Part shown: positions 1 through 6,736 of the stretch, in pieces
Numbering within the stretch: the stretch's first letter is position 1
Layout: every line of letters begins with the position of its first letter
Origin: an uncultured Prevotella sp.
GTDB taxonomy: Bacteria > Bacteroidota > Bacteroidia > Bacteroidales > Bacteroidaceae
Length of the DNA stretch: 20,500 nt
Assembly: GCA_934203355.1 (NCBI GenBank)
Contig: CAKPZC010000039.1
Span: 1-20,500 of the forward strand
Direction of reading: 5' to 3'
Notes under the pieces: model-generated
What the model was told of the DNA's origin: nothing
Databases searched by the model: none
What the model saw: only the letters and a program-made list of their open reading frames with translations
Position numbers and translations under genes: made by a program

Positions 1-116
1 CATGTACAGGGAAACAGAAAGTTTTTTTTAAAAATCACACGCTGCCTTTAGCGATACATATTCGCTGAATAGTTACCTCACAGGAAGAATTACATAAAAT
101 ATATAATATATAATAT

Positions 117-1001
117 ATGAACATCGCAGCCATAGATATAGGTTCCAACGGAGCCCGACTACTTATAAAGAGTTTCGACGACAACGCCCCTGAGTCGTCG
201 CGCATCAAGAAACTATTGTTTGTTCGCATTCCATTGCGTCTGGGTAAGGATGTCTTCGCCCTTGGCAAGATATCCAAAGAACGCCAACGCATGATGATGC
301 ACATGATGAAGGGATTCCACGAATTCATGGATTTGTATAACGTGGAGCATTTCCGTGCCTGTGCCACCTCTGCCATGCGCGATGCCGAGAACGGCAAGAA
401 GGTGATGCGGCGCATCGAGAAGCATACAGGCATACGACTTGAGATTATCCCTGGTGCCGAAGAGGCACAGCTACTGTGCAACAACCTTGTAGAGAATACC
501 GAGAGCGGAGTGGGCAACTTTGCCTATGTCGACGTGGGCGGTGGCTCCACAGAGATTTCGCTCCTCCACGACGGAGTGCTTGCTGAGAGCCATTCGTTCA
601 ACATCGGAACACTGCGTATGCTTGCTGGAGCCGTCACTCCCGAGGAACGCAATGCCATGTGCCGCATGCTTGAGAAGTATGCCGAGGATTTTCCAGATAC
701 CAAAATCATCGGTTCGGGTGGCAACATCAACCGCCTTTTCCGTCTTGCCAAACTCAAGAGCGACTCGCGTTCGCTACCTGTTGCTACGCTAAAACAACTC
801 TATGCCGAGCTTGCCCCTCTATCGTTGGAGGAGCGTATGGAACAGTTCAAACTCAAGGACGACCGTGCCGACGTAATCATTCCCGCCGCCGAGATATTCC
901 TACTTGTTGCACGCTCGTTGAAGTGCGACGACATTCTCGTGCCCAATATCTCGCTTGCCGACTCCATCGTGGATGGAATCTATAGAGAGCAGAAGGGATA
1001 G
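117..1001 (+). CDS. Ppx/GppA-family phosphatase (exopolyphosphatase-like)
   Basis: A 294-residue cytoplasmic protein of the Ppx/GppA branch of the ASKHA ATPase superfamily. These enzymes hydrolyse the terminal phosphate of polyphosphate or of pppGpp; which substrate is used here cannot be read from the sequence. Visible motifs are the phosphate-1 loop IDIGSN (residues 6-11), the TSAMRDA segment (84-90), the phosphate-2 loop DVGGGS (139-144) and the GSGGNINRL nucleotide-site motif near residue 200. The protein has only the Ppx domain; the C-terminal HD-like domain of roughly 500-residue enterobacterial Ppx/GppA is absent, as in many Bacteroidetes homologues. ATG 117 is preceded by an AT-rich stretch with no Shine-Dalgarno sequence. 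No promoter box is obvious in bases 1-116, so it could be cotranscribed with a gene upstream of the window. Codon use is GC-rich (GCC, GAC), unlike the next gene. Confidence 0.9.
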   Translation: MNIAAIDIGSNGARLLIKSFDDNAPESSRIKKLLFVRIPLRLGKDVFALGKISKERQRMMMHMMKGFHEFMDLYNVEHFRACATSAMRDAENGKKVMRRIEKHTGIRLEIIPGAEEAQLLCNNLVENTESGVGNFAYVDVGGGSTEISLLHDGVLAESHSFNIGTLRMLAGAVTPEERNAMCRMLEKYAEDFPDTKIIGSGGNINRLFRLAKLKSDSRSLPVATLKQLYAELAPLSLEERMEQFKLKDDRADVIIPAAEIFLLVARSLKCDDILVPNISLADSIVDGIYREQKG

Positions 1002-1052
1002 GCTAAGTAGCATAAATGCCTTTGAGGTTGGGAATTTTCTGTTTTTCTTTTC

Positions 1053-1084
1053 TTTGGAATTCTCGATAAAATGTTGTAGATTTG
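1053..1084 (+). promoter_or_regulatory. Bacteroidetes-type promoter of the AAA/PD-(D/E)XK gene
   Basis: The -33 element TTTG lies at 1053-1056 and the -7 element TAGATTTG (consensus TAnnTTTG) at 1077-1084, 20 bases apart, which matches the sigma-ABfr promoter spacing. Transcription would start near 1089-1092. This rules out the in-frame TTG start at 1082 and supports ATG 1112 as the start, with a leader of about 20 nt. Confidence 0.75.
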
Positions 1085-1111
1085 CAAATAGAAACAAAAC
1101 ATCGAAGAATT

Positions 1112-2692
1112 ATGGTTGAAACGAACGACAGAAGATTACCTGTAGGTATCCAGTCTTTTCAAAAGATTAGAAAAGAAGGATTTCTTTATGTTGACAAGAC
1201 CGACATAATATGGAACATGGTAAACAAAGGCGATCAATTTGTTTACCTCAGTCGTCCTCGTCGCTTTGGCAAGTCGGTGCTTGTAGATACGCTGCAGATG
1301 TATCTTGAGGGACGAAAGGAACTCTTTGAGGGACTTAAGATAATGAATATGGAGAAGAATTGGCTCCAACGGCCTGTAATCCGCCTCGACATGAGTCGAG
1401 GCGGGGCTTCGGCTGATGAAATAAAAGCCTATCTTGACAGCTCGTTTGCTTCTTACGAACAACTTTATGGAGTAGAAATAAAGCCTACTGACACTTTGGC
1501 TGTCCGTTTCGATATGATTATAAAGGCTGCCTATAAGCAAACAGGTTTGCAAGTCGCCATTCTGATTGACGAGTACGACTCGCCGCTTCAACATTCATGG
1601 AAGACTCCAGAACATGAGGGATGCTCGTCAATTTACCGCAGTGTATTTGCTATTCTGAAAGCCGACGATGAGTTCGAGAAGTTGGTGTTCATTACTGGTA
1701 TCACTAAATTCACGCAGATATCGCTGTTCTCCGTTCTCAATAATCTTACCAATATCAGTTTCTTTCCAGAGTATGCGGCTCTTTGCGGAATTACTGAGCA
1801 GGAGATAGTCGATAATTTTCAACCAGAGTTGGAGCGTATGAGCAGTCTGAATGGGTGGGACACGCAAGAAACTCACAATCGTTTGAAGGATTATTATGAT
1901 GGCTATCATTTCTGCACCAGGAATATGATAGATATTTATAACCCATATAGCCTTATTAATTCTTTAAGTACAGGAGAATTGAGAACTTTTTGGGCATCGT
2001 CGGGCTCAACATCGTTATTATCAAAATTTGTTGATAACATAGAGATAGAATTAGACCGTTTTGAGGAATGTTACATCGACCGTGACACACTTGAAATGTC
2101 GGACGTGACAGGTGGCGGTGCTGCATTGTTTTTATACCAATCTGGCTATTTGACGATTAAGGGATATGACGAAAGTCTTTGCGTTTTGGGATTCCCAAAT
2201 GAGGAAGTAAAAAAGGCTCTTTATAAAATGGTGGTACCTGCCTTGACTTTAAAGAACAATTCACAAATTATCACTGTTCAGGCCCTATTGACTAAGACTA
2301 TGCGCGACGGCAATCTGTTGGAGGCAATGAACCACCTGAAGGCTCTCATTGCCGATGTGCCATACAGTAATAAGAAGATGGCAAGTATGGATATGGAAGA
2401 GCGCTATCGCTTGATTATCAGTACTATATTTAATGCGATTGGGTTTCGTGTGGAAGTAGAGAAAATGCATGCAACTGGTAGAATAGATATGGTAGTAAGA
2501 ACTCCTCGTATTATTTATGTTATTGAACTTAAACTATCGAAGAATGGTGGCAAGAAAGCAGGTGTGAAGCAAATCTTACAAAACCAATATTTGGAACCTT
2601 TCAAGAGCGACAAGTGTCAGGTTATAGGTCTATCTATTGAACTTGATGATTTGGGCAAAGGATTGGTAGATTGGGAGAATGTTAAGGTTTGA
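1112..2692 (+). CDS. AAA-ATPase-like protein with C-terminal PD-(D/E)XK nuclease domain
   Basis: A 526-residue protein of the family annotated as AAA-ATPase_like plus PD-(D/E)XK (PF09820/PF08011, formerly DUF1703), which occurs in many copies in Bacteroidetes genomes. The N-terminal VGIQSFQKIR...YVDKT segment is the family hallmark. The Walker A-like motif is RPRRFGKS (48-55) and the Walker B motif is LIDEYDS (151-157). The C-terminal nuclease core shows GRID (Asp459) and the ExK pair IELKL (Glu472, Lys474). The length is normal for the family and the frame is intact, so it is probably active. Its biological role is unknown; defence, repair and mobile-element roles have been suggested but nothing here decides between them. 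It has its own promoter and stands alone. Codon use is clearly AT-richer (GAT, GAA, TTT) than in the upstream phosphatase gene, which suggests horizontal acquisition. ATG 1112 was chosen because the promoter overlaps the alternative TTG at 1082. Confidence 0.88.
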   Translation: MVETNDRRLPVGIQSFQKIRKEGFLYVDKTDIIWNMVNKGDQFVYLSRPRRFGKSVLVDTLQMYLEGRKELFEGLKIMNMEKNWLQRPVIRLDMSRGGASADEIKAYLDSSFASYEQLYGVEIKPTDTLAVRFDMIIKAAYKQTGLQVAILIDEYDSPLQHSWKTPEHEGCSSIYRSVFAILKADDEFEKLVFITGITKFTQISLFSVLNNLTNISFFPEYAALCGITEQEIVDNFQPELERMSSLNGWDTQETHNRLKDYYDGYHFCTRNMIDIYNPYSLINSLSTGELRTFWASSGSTSLLSKFVDNIEIELDRFEECYIDRDTLEMSDVTGGGAALFLYQSGYLTIKGYDESLCVLGFPNEEVKKALYKMVVPALTLKNNSQIITVQALLTKTMRDGNLLEAMNHLKALIADVPYSNKKMASMDMEERYRLIISTIFNAIGFRVEVEKMHATGRIDMVVRTPRIIYVIELKLSKNGGKKAGVKQILQNQYLEPFKSDKCQVIGLSIELDDLGKGLVDWENVKV

Positions 2693-2767
2693 GAGTTTAC
2701 GAATCATGTAAAGTGTGCATTCTCATTGTATTAAGTAACAAGTCAGAATTATCTTTACGTATAGTAG

Positions 2768-2791
2768 GAGGGTATGGCAAAACTCATACAA
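2768..2791 (+). repeat. Solo terminal fragment of the palindromic element family
   Basis: GAGGGT (2768-2773) and CAAAACTCATACAA (2778-2791), separated by four bases, match the outer end of the 264-bp palindrome at 5367-5630. On the strand reading inwards from that element's right end, about 20 of 24 positions are the same. No inverted partner is visible nearby, so this looks like a decayed or partial copy. It lies 75 bases downstream of the AAA/PD-(D/E)XK stop codon. Confidence 0.55.
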
Positions 2792-2865
2792 TATATATAA
2801 AGACAATTCAGAACTGTTACTTAACTCTATTGTGTTTTGAAATTTTTGTTTTGGTGAAAAAAAGT

Positions 2866-2965
2866 GACATATCTGCCATTATTCTTCTAATGTTTTGTAT
2901 ATCAATGGGTTAATGGATGGCAGATACATGTCAGATAAAGAAAAATAAGGGCCTATCTGCCATCC
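2866..2965. repeat. Three-copy inverted/direct repeat forming alternative hairpins
   Basis: ATCTGCCAT occurs at 2871-2879 and 2955-2963, and its exact inverse ATGGCAGAT at 2917-2925. The middle copy can pair with either neighbour. With the left one it forms a 14-bp stem (GACAT plus ATCTGCCAT, 2866-2879, with 2917-2925 and ATGTC 2928-2932, and a two-base bulge). With the right one it forms a 12-bp perfect stem (2915-2926 with 2954-2965). The two structures exclude each other. Function is unknown. Confidence 0.65.
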
Positions 2966-2984
2966 TCATGGTGAAATGTGCCAG

Positions 2985-3204
2985 CCTCATGTTTTTGGTT
3001 CTGGTAACTCATGTTTTAAGTTCTGGTAGCTCATGTTTTAAGTTCTGGTAACTCATGTTTTAAGTTCTGGTAGCTCATGTTTTAAGTTCTGGTAGCTCAT
3101 GTTTCTGGTTCTGGTAGCTCATGTTTCTGGTTCTGGTAGCTCATGTTTCTGGTTCTGGTAGCTCATGTTTCTGGTTCTGGTAACTCATGTTTCTGGTTCT
3201 GGTA
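2985..3204. repeat. Ten-copy 22-bp tandem repeat (minisatellite)
   Basis: Ten exact-length units start at 2985, 3007, 3029, 3051, 3073, 3095, 3117, 3139, 3161 and 3183. Each reads N-CTCATGTTT, then a four-base variable core, then TTCTGGTA. In the first unit N is C; in later units it is A or G. The core is TTGG in unit 1, TAAG in units 2-5 and CTGG in units 6-10, so the array is made of two blocks. A 22-bp period shifts the frame at every unit and stops occur in all frames on both strands, so it is not coding. There are no spacers, so it is not a CRISPR array. It lies about 220 bp upstream of the fimbrial promoter. Confidence 0.93.
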
Positions 3205-3338
3205 CCAATTGCGTCTAATATATCGTCTCCTTGTATTGTCGTCTTCTTGTCCACTTGTACCCTCCTTTTCTTGTCTTGTTTTTAGATTTACATAGGTAAT
3301 TTCCTTACAATAATTATTATACAACAATCAAAATTAAT

Positions 3339-3384
3339 GGGGATGTGCTTAGGAAACAAGGTGCATCCCCTTTTTGTTTTTTTT
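3339..3384 (+). terminator. Strong intrinsic terminator
   Basis: GGGGATGTGC (3339-3348) pairs with GTGCATCCCC (3361-3370), giving a 10-bp stem with two G-U pairs and a 12-nt loop. It is followed by TTTTTG and then eight T (3377-3384). It would stop transcripts entering from the block upstream and insulate the fimbrial promoter about 45 bases further on. The other side of the stem is also fairly AT-rich, so weak activity in the reverse direction is possible. Confidence 0.8.
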
Positions 3385-3407
3385 CAAAAAAAATACCCAA
3401 AAATGTA

Positions 3408-3434
3408 TTGTTTCCAATTTTTTATATACCTTTG
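3408..3434 (+). promoter_or_regulatory. Promoter of the fimbrial operon
   Basis: A consensus -7 element TACCTTTG lies at 3427-3434. The best -33 candidate is TTG at 3408-3410 with a 16-base spacer, shorter than the usual 19-21, so the -33 part is weak. A tract of eight A (3386-3393) just upstream could act as an UP-like element. The predicted start near 3441 gives a leader of about 200 nt before the major subunit. Confidence 0.6.
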
Positions 3435-3640
3435 CAGCCGAAATCGAATATATAACGTATTCTTAAAGAGTTTGCTTTTAAATTTCTTTGTGAGAAAAGG
3501 TAAGCATTTACACATATAGTTTGATATGTAGCAGTGCTTCCATCGGGCAACTATGGTGCATTGTGATACTATTATTATCGCAAATTTTATAGTTAAGGAT
3601 TTAATTAAAAAAAAATAAAAGTAAAAAAGAATTAAGTGTT
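3435..3640 (+). promoter_or_regulatory. Long 5' leader of the fimbrial major subunit
   Basis: About 200 nt of AT-rich untranslated sequence. A weak hairpin (CCAT 3540-3543 with ATGG 3553-3556, extended by TGC/GCA around a bulge) surrounds the loop CGGGCAACT. The last 45 bases are almost pure A/T with long A runs directly before ATG 3641, typical of strongly translated Bacteroidetes genes that do not use Shine-Dalgarno pairing. No known riboswitch was recognised, and no flanking inverted repeats of an invertible promoter were found. Confidence 0.4.
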
Positions 3641-5359
3641 ATGAGAATCTTTAAACTTGTTCCGCTGGCATGCGCAGCACTTATGATGGGTGCGTGTGCT
3701 TCGGAAAATGAAGGAAATGGTGGAAACACCAACGAATCTGTAAACGAGAAGTATCTTGCTGTGAACATCATGAATGTTGGAACTACTCCTACGCGAACTG
3801 CTCCTGGCACGTATGAGGACGGTACCACCAACGAAAGCAAAATTGAGCTTATCCGTTTCTATTTCTACAACACCGATGGCACTCCTTATATTATGAAGAA
3901 TTCGCCAGGAACAACTGCAGCTGGTGCTAAGGCAAACTGGCTTCAAGCAACCACTTCAAAGGATGGAGAAGATAAGCCGAACACCATTGAGCAAATTACG
4001 AAATCAATCCTTGTAATCGATGGTGAGACAGCAGCTGCTCCTGCCAAGGTTGTTGCTATTGTTAACCCGGGAACCCTCACAACCACTACTCTTGGCAATG
4101 GTTCTGTTGAATTGGACAAGTTGCGTTCGGCTCTTGAAGACACTCAGTTCAATAAGAATCAAGGAGCAAGCGCTGTTGAGTTTGTTATGAGCAATTCTGT
4201 TTACGAGAAAGATGCGGCATCTGTTTGCGAAACATCAATCTCTGGTCATGTGACAAATTCGTCTACTACTGCCGAGGCTAATCCTGTGAATATCTATGTG
4301 GAGCGTGTTGTAGCCAAGGTGAAGGCAAACTTAAACACAACTACTGCTACTGTACCATTTGAAAAAGGTGACGGTACCAACTGGGAGGCTACTAAATACG
4401 GTATCAAGGTTGGCACATACAATTCAACTACCGATGTATATGCAGTTATCGACGGTTGGGGCGTAGCCGATGAAAACGGCACGGCAAAGCTTGAGAAGCA
4501 GATTGACCTCACGTGGACCGATACAAGTTTAGGCATCACACCATGGAGCACTGTTGACTATAAGCGCAGTTTCTGGGAGACATCTGTAGCTTTTACAGGA
4601 ACCAACAAGCTCGTGAACCATAAGTTTACCGACTATACAAGCAACGCTATAAATACCACCACTTCGTATTTGTATACATTGCCCAATACTCCAACTGCTG
4701 CAATTACCTCTACCAACAAATATGACAACGACCTGACAAAGTTCTTGGTTGTTGCGCATCTGAAGTATAAGGATGGCACAACATGGAAGAATGCCGAGAT
4801 TTGCCACTATAAGGGTATTGACTATCTTGGAGTGGAAAATCTGAAAAAGCAGATTGCAAATGAGTGTGGCGTTTATGTTCAGTCGGCAACATCGCCTGCA
4901 ACTTATACAAAGATTACAGAATCTGATATCACTTTCGTCAAGTCTGCCTCGGCAAAGGACTATCAGGTAGTGCCTACACTTGCTGATGCAGGTAAGACAT
5001 ACTATGTTAATAATGGTACTATAGCAGCACCTGTTTATGAAATAAAGACAGCAGACAAAATTAACACAGAATTCGCTAAGTCGCCAGCACAGGTAAGAAC
5101 AGAGGGTAAGGTCTACTACTTTATCCCTATCAAGCACCTTGGTTCTGCTGGCAAGCTTGCTGAATATGGTATCGTGCGCAACCACCTTTATGATATAACA
5201 CTTGATAAGATTGTTGGTTTCGGTACTCCTGTTTACGATCCCGACGAGGTTATCGACCCAACTGTTCCTGTTGACGAGAGCACATACCTCGCTGCAAGAA
5301 TCAACGTGTTGCAGTGGCGTGTTGTAAAACAAAATGTTGACCTCGACTACAGCAAGTAG
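3641..5359 (+). CDS. mfa1-like: Mfa1-type fimbrial major subunit (fimbrillin lipoprotein precursor)
   Basis: A 572-residue precursor, close to the 563 residues of P. gingivalis Mfa1. The lipoprotein signal ends in MMGAC with lipid-acceptor Cys19. An arginine in TPTRTA (Arg52) sits where Mfa1/FimA precursors are cut by an Arg-specific protease to expose the polymerisation groove. The C-terminal third carries the family's recognisable segments: YYFIPIKHLG, YGIVRNHLYDITLDKI, the IDPTVP linker, and a final strand with INVLQWRVVKQ, the likely donor strand in strand-exchange assembly. The protein is Thr/Asn-rich, as expected for a surface fibre subunit. It is the first gene of the operon, behind its own promoter and an A-rich start region, and is followed by a large palindrome that may hold downstream expression lower. 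The maturing protease in this organism is unknown. The family assignment is firm; the exact orthology to Mfa1 is inferred from length, C-terminus and gene order. Confidence 0.88.
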   Translation: MRIFKLVPLACAALMMGACASENEGNGGNTNESVNEKYLAVNIMNVGTTPTRTAPGTYEDGTTNESKIELIRFYFYNTDGTPYIMKNSPGTTAAGAKANWLQATTSKDGEDKPNTIEQITKSILVIDGETAAAPAKVVAIVNPGTLTTTTLGNGSVELDKLRSALEDTQFNKNQGASAVEFVMSNSVYEKDAASVCETSISGHVTNSSTTAEANPVNIYVERVVAKVKANLNTTTATVPFEKGDGTNWEATKYGIKVGTYNSTTDVYAVIDGWGVADENGTAKLEKQIDLTWTDTSLGITPWSTVDYKRSFWETSVAFTGTNKLVNHKFTDYTSNAINTTTSYLYTLPNTPTAAITSTNKYDNDLTKFLVVAHLKYKDGTTWKNAEICHYKGIDYLGVENLKKQIANECGVYVQSATSPATYTKITESDITFVKSASAKDYQVVPTLADAGKTYYVNNGTIAAPVYEIKTADKINTEFAKSPAQVRTEGKVYYFIPIKHLGSAGKLAEYGIVRNHLYDITLDKIVGFGTPVYDPDEVIDPTVPVDESTYLAARINVLQWRVVKQNVDLDYSK

Positions 5360-5366
5360 TCAATAT

Positions 5367-5630
5367 TCGAAGTATGAGGAGGGTGTTAAAACTCATACCA
5401 AAGCGGGCTGAAAGCCCAATATCTCCATAGCCCAGGACAACGCCCTGGGTATATAGCATTCAATTATCAACGCGCCCTGTAAGGGCAACTATATGTGGCA
5501 CAATAGAGTTGCCCTTACAGGGCGTTAGATTCTATAAACCTTTTCACCCAGGGCGTTGCCCTGGGCTATGGAGAACATTGGGCTTTCAGCCCGCTTTTGT
5601 ATGAGTTTTGATACACCCTCTTCATATCGA
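5367..5630. repeat. 264-bp nested palindromic element between major subunit and anchor genes
   Basis: Outer arms 5367-5450 and 5546-5630 are inverted copies with only a few mismatches and small indels. They contain their own small palindromes: GCGGGCTGAAAGCCC and CCCAGG.CAACGCCCTGGG. An inner 18-bp perfect inverted repeat, CGCCCTGTAAGGGCAACT (5473-5490) with its complement (5507-5524), surrounds a 16-nt loop. The ends carry GAGGGTGT...AAAACTCATAC. The structure resembles REP/BIME-like palindromic repeats; no transposase gene is present in the window. As RNA it would form one long branched hairpin, from just after the major subunit's stop codon to 27 bases before the anchor start, so it could act as an attenuator, processing site or stability element. 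It is also a potential cruciform in DNA. Confidence 0.88.
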
Positions 5631-5657
5631 ACTATATACATATATTCAAAACACCAT

Positions 5658-6674
5658 ATGATAAACTTGAAGTCTATATTGCCTAATGTTTCGGTAGCTG
5701 CCCTTGGCTTGCTGCTGCCGCTCCTCGTGTCGTCATGCTCGCTGATGCACGACGACCTCGACGAATGTAAGCGCGAGCTTAGGATTGGGTTCAAGTATGA
5801 CATGAACATGAAATATGCCGATGCCTTCAGCTCACAGGTGAAGACCGTCACACTATGTGCCTACGACGAGAGCGGGCAACTCGCATATAAGAAGAAAGAA
5901 TCGGTGGCTGATATCAATGCGGCTGGTGGCTATATGTCGTTCGACGACATCAAGCCCGGCAAGTACACACTACAGGTGTGGGCTGAGGGCGACGATCGTC
6001 ATGCCGACTCATACAACTACTCAACCAACGGCAACCCTACAAGCAACATTGCCAACCTCGACTGCAAGATTACCCGAACGACACGCTTAGTGAGCCACGA
6101 CCTCACACCGCTATATCACGGACTGCTCAACGAAATCACCATAAGCAGCGATGAGTATGGGGTGAGCACAGTCACTGTGCCGCTCACCAAGAACACCAAC
6201 AATATAAAGGTGGTGATACAGAATGCGTCGGGCAAGAAAATCGCTGCCGACGATTTTGCCTTCGCCATCGACGACGACAACTCATGGCTTGCCTACGACA
6301 ACGCAAGCCTAAAGGAAGACTCCATCAGCTATAGCCCGTGGTCGCAATACGACGGAACTGTGGGCACTGCTAACAACCAGACACAGGTGTCGGCTGTGGT
6401 GGCTGAGATGACTCTCAACCGACTGTTTGCCGAAAAGCACCCACGACTGAAGGTATACAACACAAGCAATGGCAAACAGGTGTTCAACATTCCGCTCGTA
6501 GACTATGCGCTGCTCGTGAAGGGCAACTACAACAGTGGCATGACCGATCAGGAATATCTCGACCGACAGGACGACTACAACTTCGTGTTCTTTGTTGACG
6601 ACAACCTCAACTGGCTCAGTGCCACTATCTATGTGAACTCGTGGCGAGTGGTGTTGCAAAATGCTGAAATGTAG
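5658..6674 (+). CDS. mfa2-like: Mfa2/FimB-type fimbrial anchor lipoprotein
   Basis: A 338-residue lipoprotein with signal sequence ending LVSSC (Cys27), followed by the family-typical acidic segment SLMHDDLDEC. The mid-region (VTLCAYDESGQL, the DDIKPGKYTLQVWAEG strand pair, and later VPLTKNTNNIKVVIQ) fits the FimB/Mfa2 anchor family (PF08842). It ends in IYVNSWRVVLQNAEM, similar to the major subunit's terminal strand. In P. gingivalis this protein caps the fibre and attaches it to the outer membrane, limiting its length. The start was set at ATG 5658 because it directly begins a good lipoprotein signal; an in-frame ATG at 5556 lies inside the palindrome and would add 34 unrelated residues. 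The gap to the major subunit (298 bp) is filled by the palindromic element, and 62 bp separate it from the next gene. Confidence 0.86.
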   Translation: MINLKSILPNVSVAALGLLLPLLVSSCSLMHDDLDECKRELRIGFKYDMNMKYADAFSSQVKTVTLCAYDESGQLAYKKKESVADINAAGGYMSFDDIKPGKYTLQVWAEGDDRHADSYNYSTNGNPTSNIANLDCKITRTTRLVSHDLTPLYHGLLNEITISSDEYGVSTVTVPLTKNTNNIKVVIQNASGKKIAADDFAFAIDDDNSWLAYDNASLKEDSISYSPWSQYDGTVGTANNQTQVSAVVAEMTLNRLFAEKHPRLKVYNTSNGKQVFNIPLVDYALLVKGNYNSGMTDQEYLDRQDDYNFVFFVDDNLNWLSATIYVNSWRVVLQNAEM

Positions 6675-6736
6675 GCTTTTATTTAATTTTCCATACTATC
6701 GTGAGATTATCATCATATTACATAAACCGATGCCTT

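Larger units (their letters stand above)
2693..3338. other. Gene-free structured intergenic block
   Basis: No convincing coding region lies between the AAA/PD-(D/E)XK gene and the terminator at 3339. Short reading frames here (for example one of 74 codons from 2689) lack family features and run through the repeats. The block holds a solo element end (2768-2791), competing inverted repeats (2866-2965) and a 22-bp tandem array (2985-3204), each listed separately. The stretch 3205-3338 is pyrimidine-rich and then AT-rich. It has a near-match to a -7 box (TAGATTTA, 3283-3290) but no well-placed -33 element, so I do not call a promoter there. Confidence 0.7.

Noticed and set aside
35..517. 160-codon antisense reading frame over the phosphatase gene
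   Set aside because: It opposes a gene with all Ppx/GppA motifs and has no family features of its own.
1082..1111. Upstream TTG start for the AAA/PD-(D/E)XK gene
   Set aside because: The TTG overlaps the -7 promoter element, so it would not be in the transcript.
2689..2913. 74-codon reading frame after the AAA/PD-(D/E)XK gene
   Set aside because: It overlaps the previous stop, runs into the inverted repeats and shows no recognisable protein features.
2985..3204. CRISPR array
   Set aside because: The 22-bp units are directly adjacent with no unique spacers, and there are no cas genes in the window.
3337..3519. 60-codon reading frame across the terminator and fimbrial promoter
   Set aside because: It covers the hairpin, the T and A tracts and the -7 box, and the translation has low-complexity Phe/Lys composition.
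3205..3640. Invertible (phase-variable) promoter for the fimbrial operon
   Set aside because: I looked for inverted repeats flanking the promoter and for a nearby tyrosine recombinase and found neither in the window.
4529..5332. 267-codon antisense reading frame within the major subunit gene
   Set aside because: A shadow of the strongly supported fimbrillin gene; Cys-rich composition and no promoter or signal. Similar antisense frames at 6713-7477 and 12566-13192 were rejected for the same reason.
5556..5657. Longer N-terminus for the anchor protein from an upstream in-frame ATG
   Set aside because: It lies within the palindromic element and gives 34 residues unlike any signal; the ATG at 5658 begins a proper lipoprotein signal peptide.
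6701..6736. GTG start for the third fimbrial gene
   Set aside because: It adds 12 polar residues ahead of an otherwise normal lipoprotein signal; ATG 6737 fits better.
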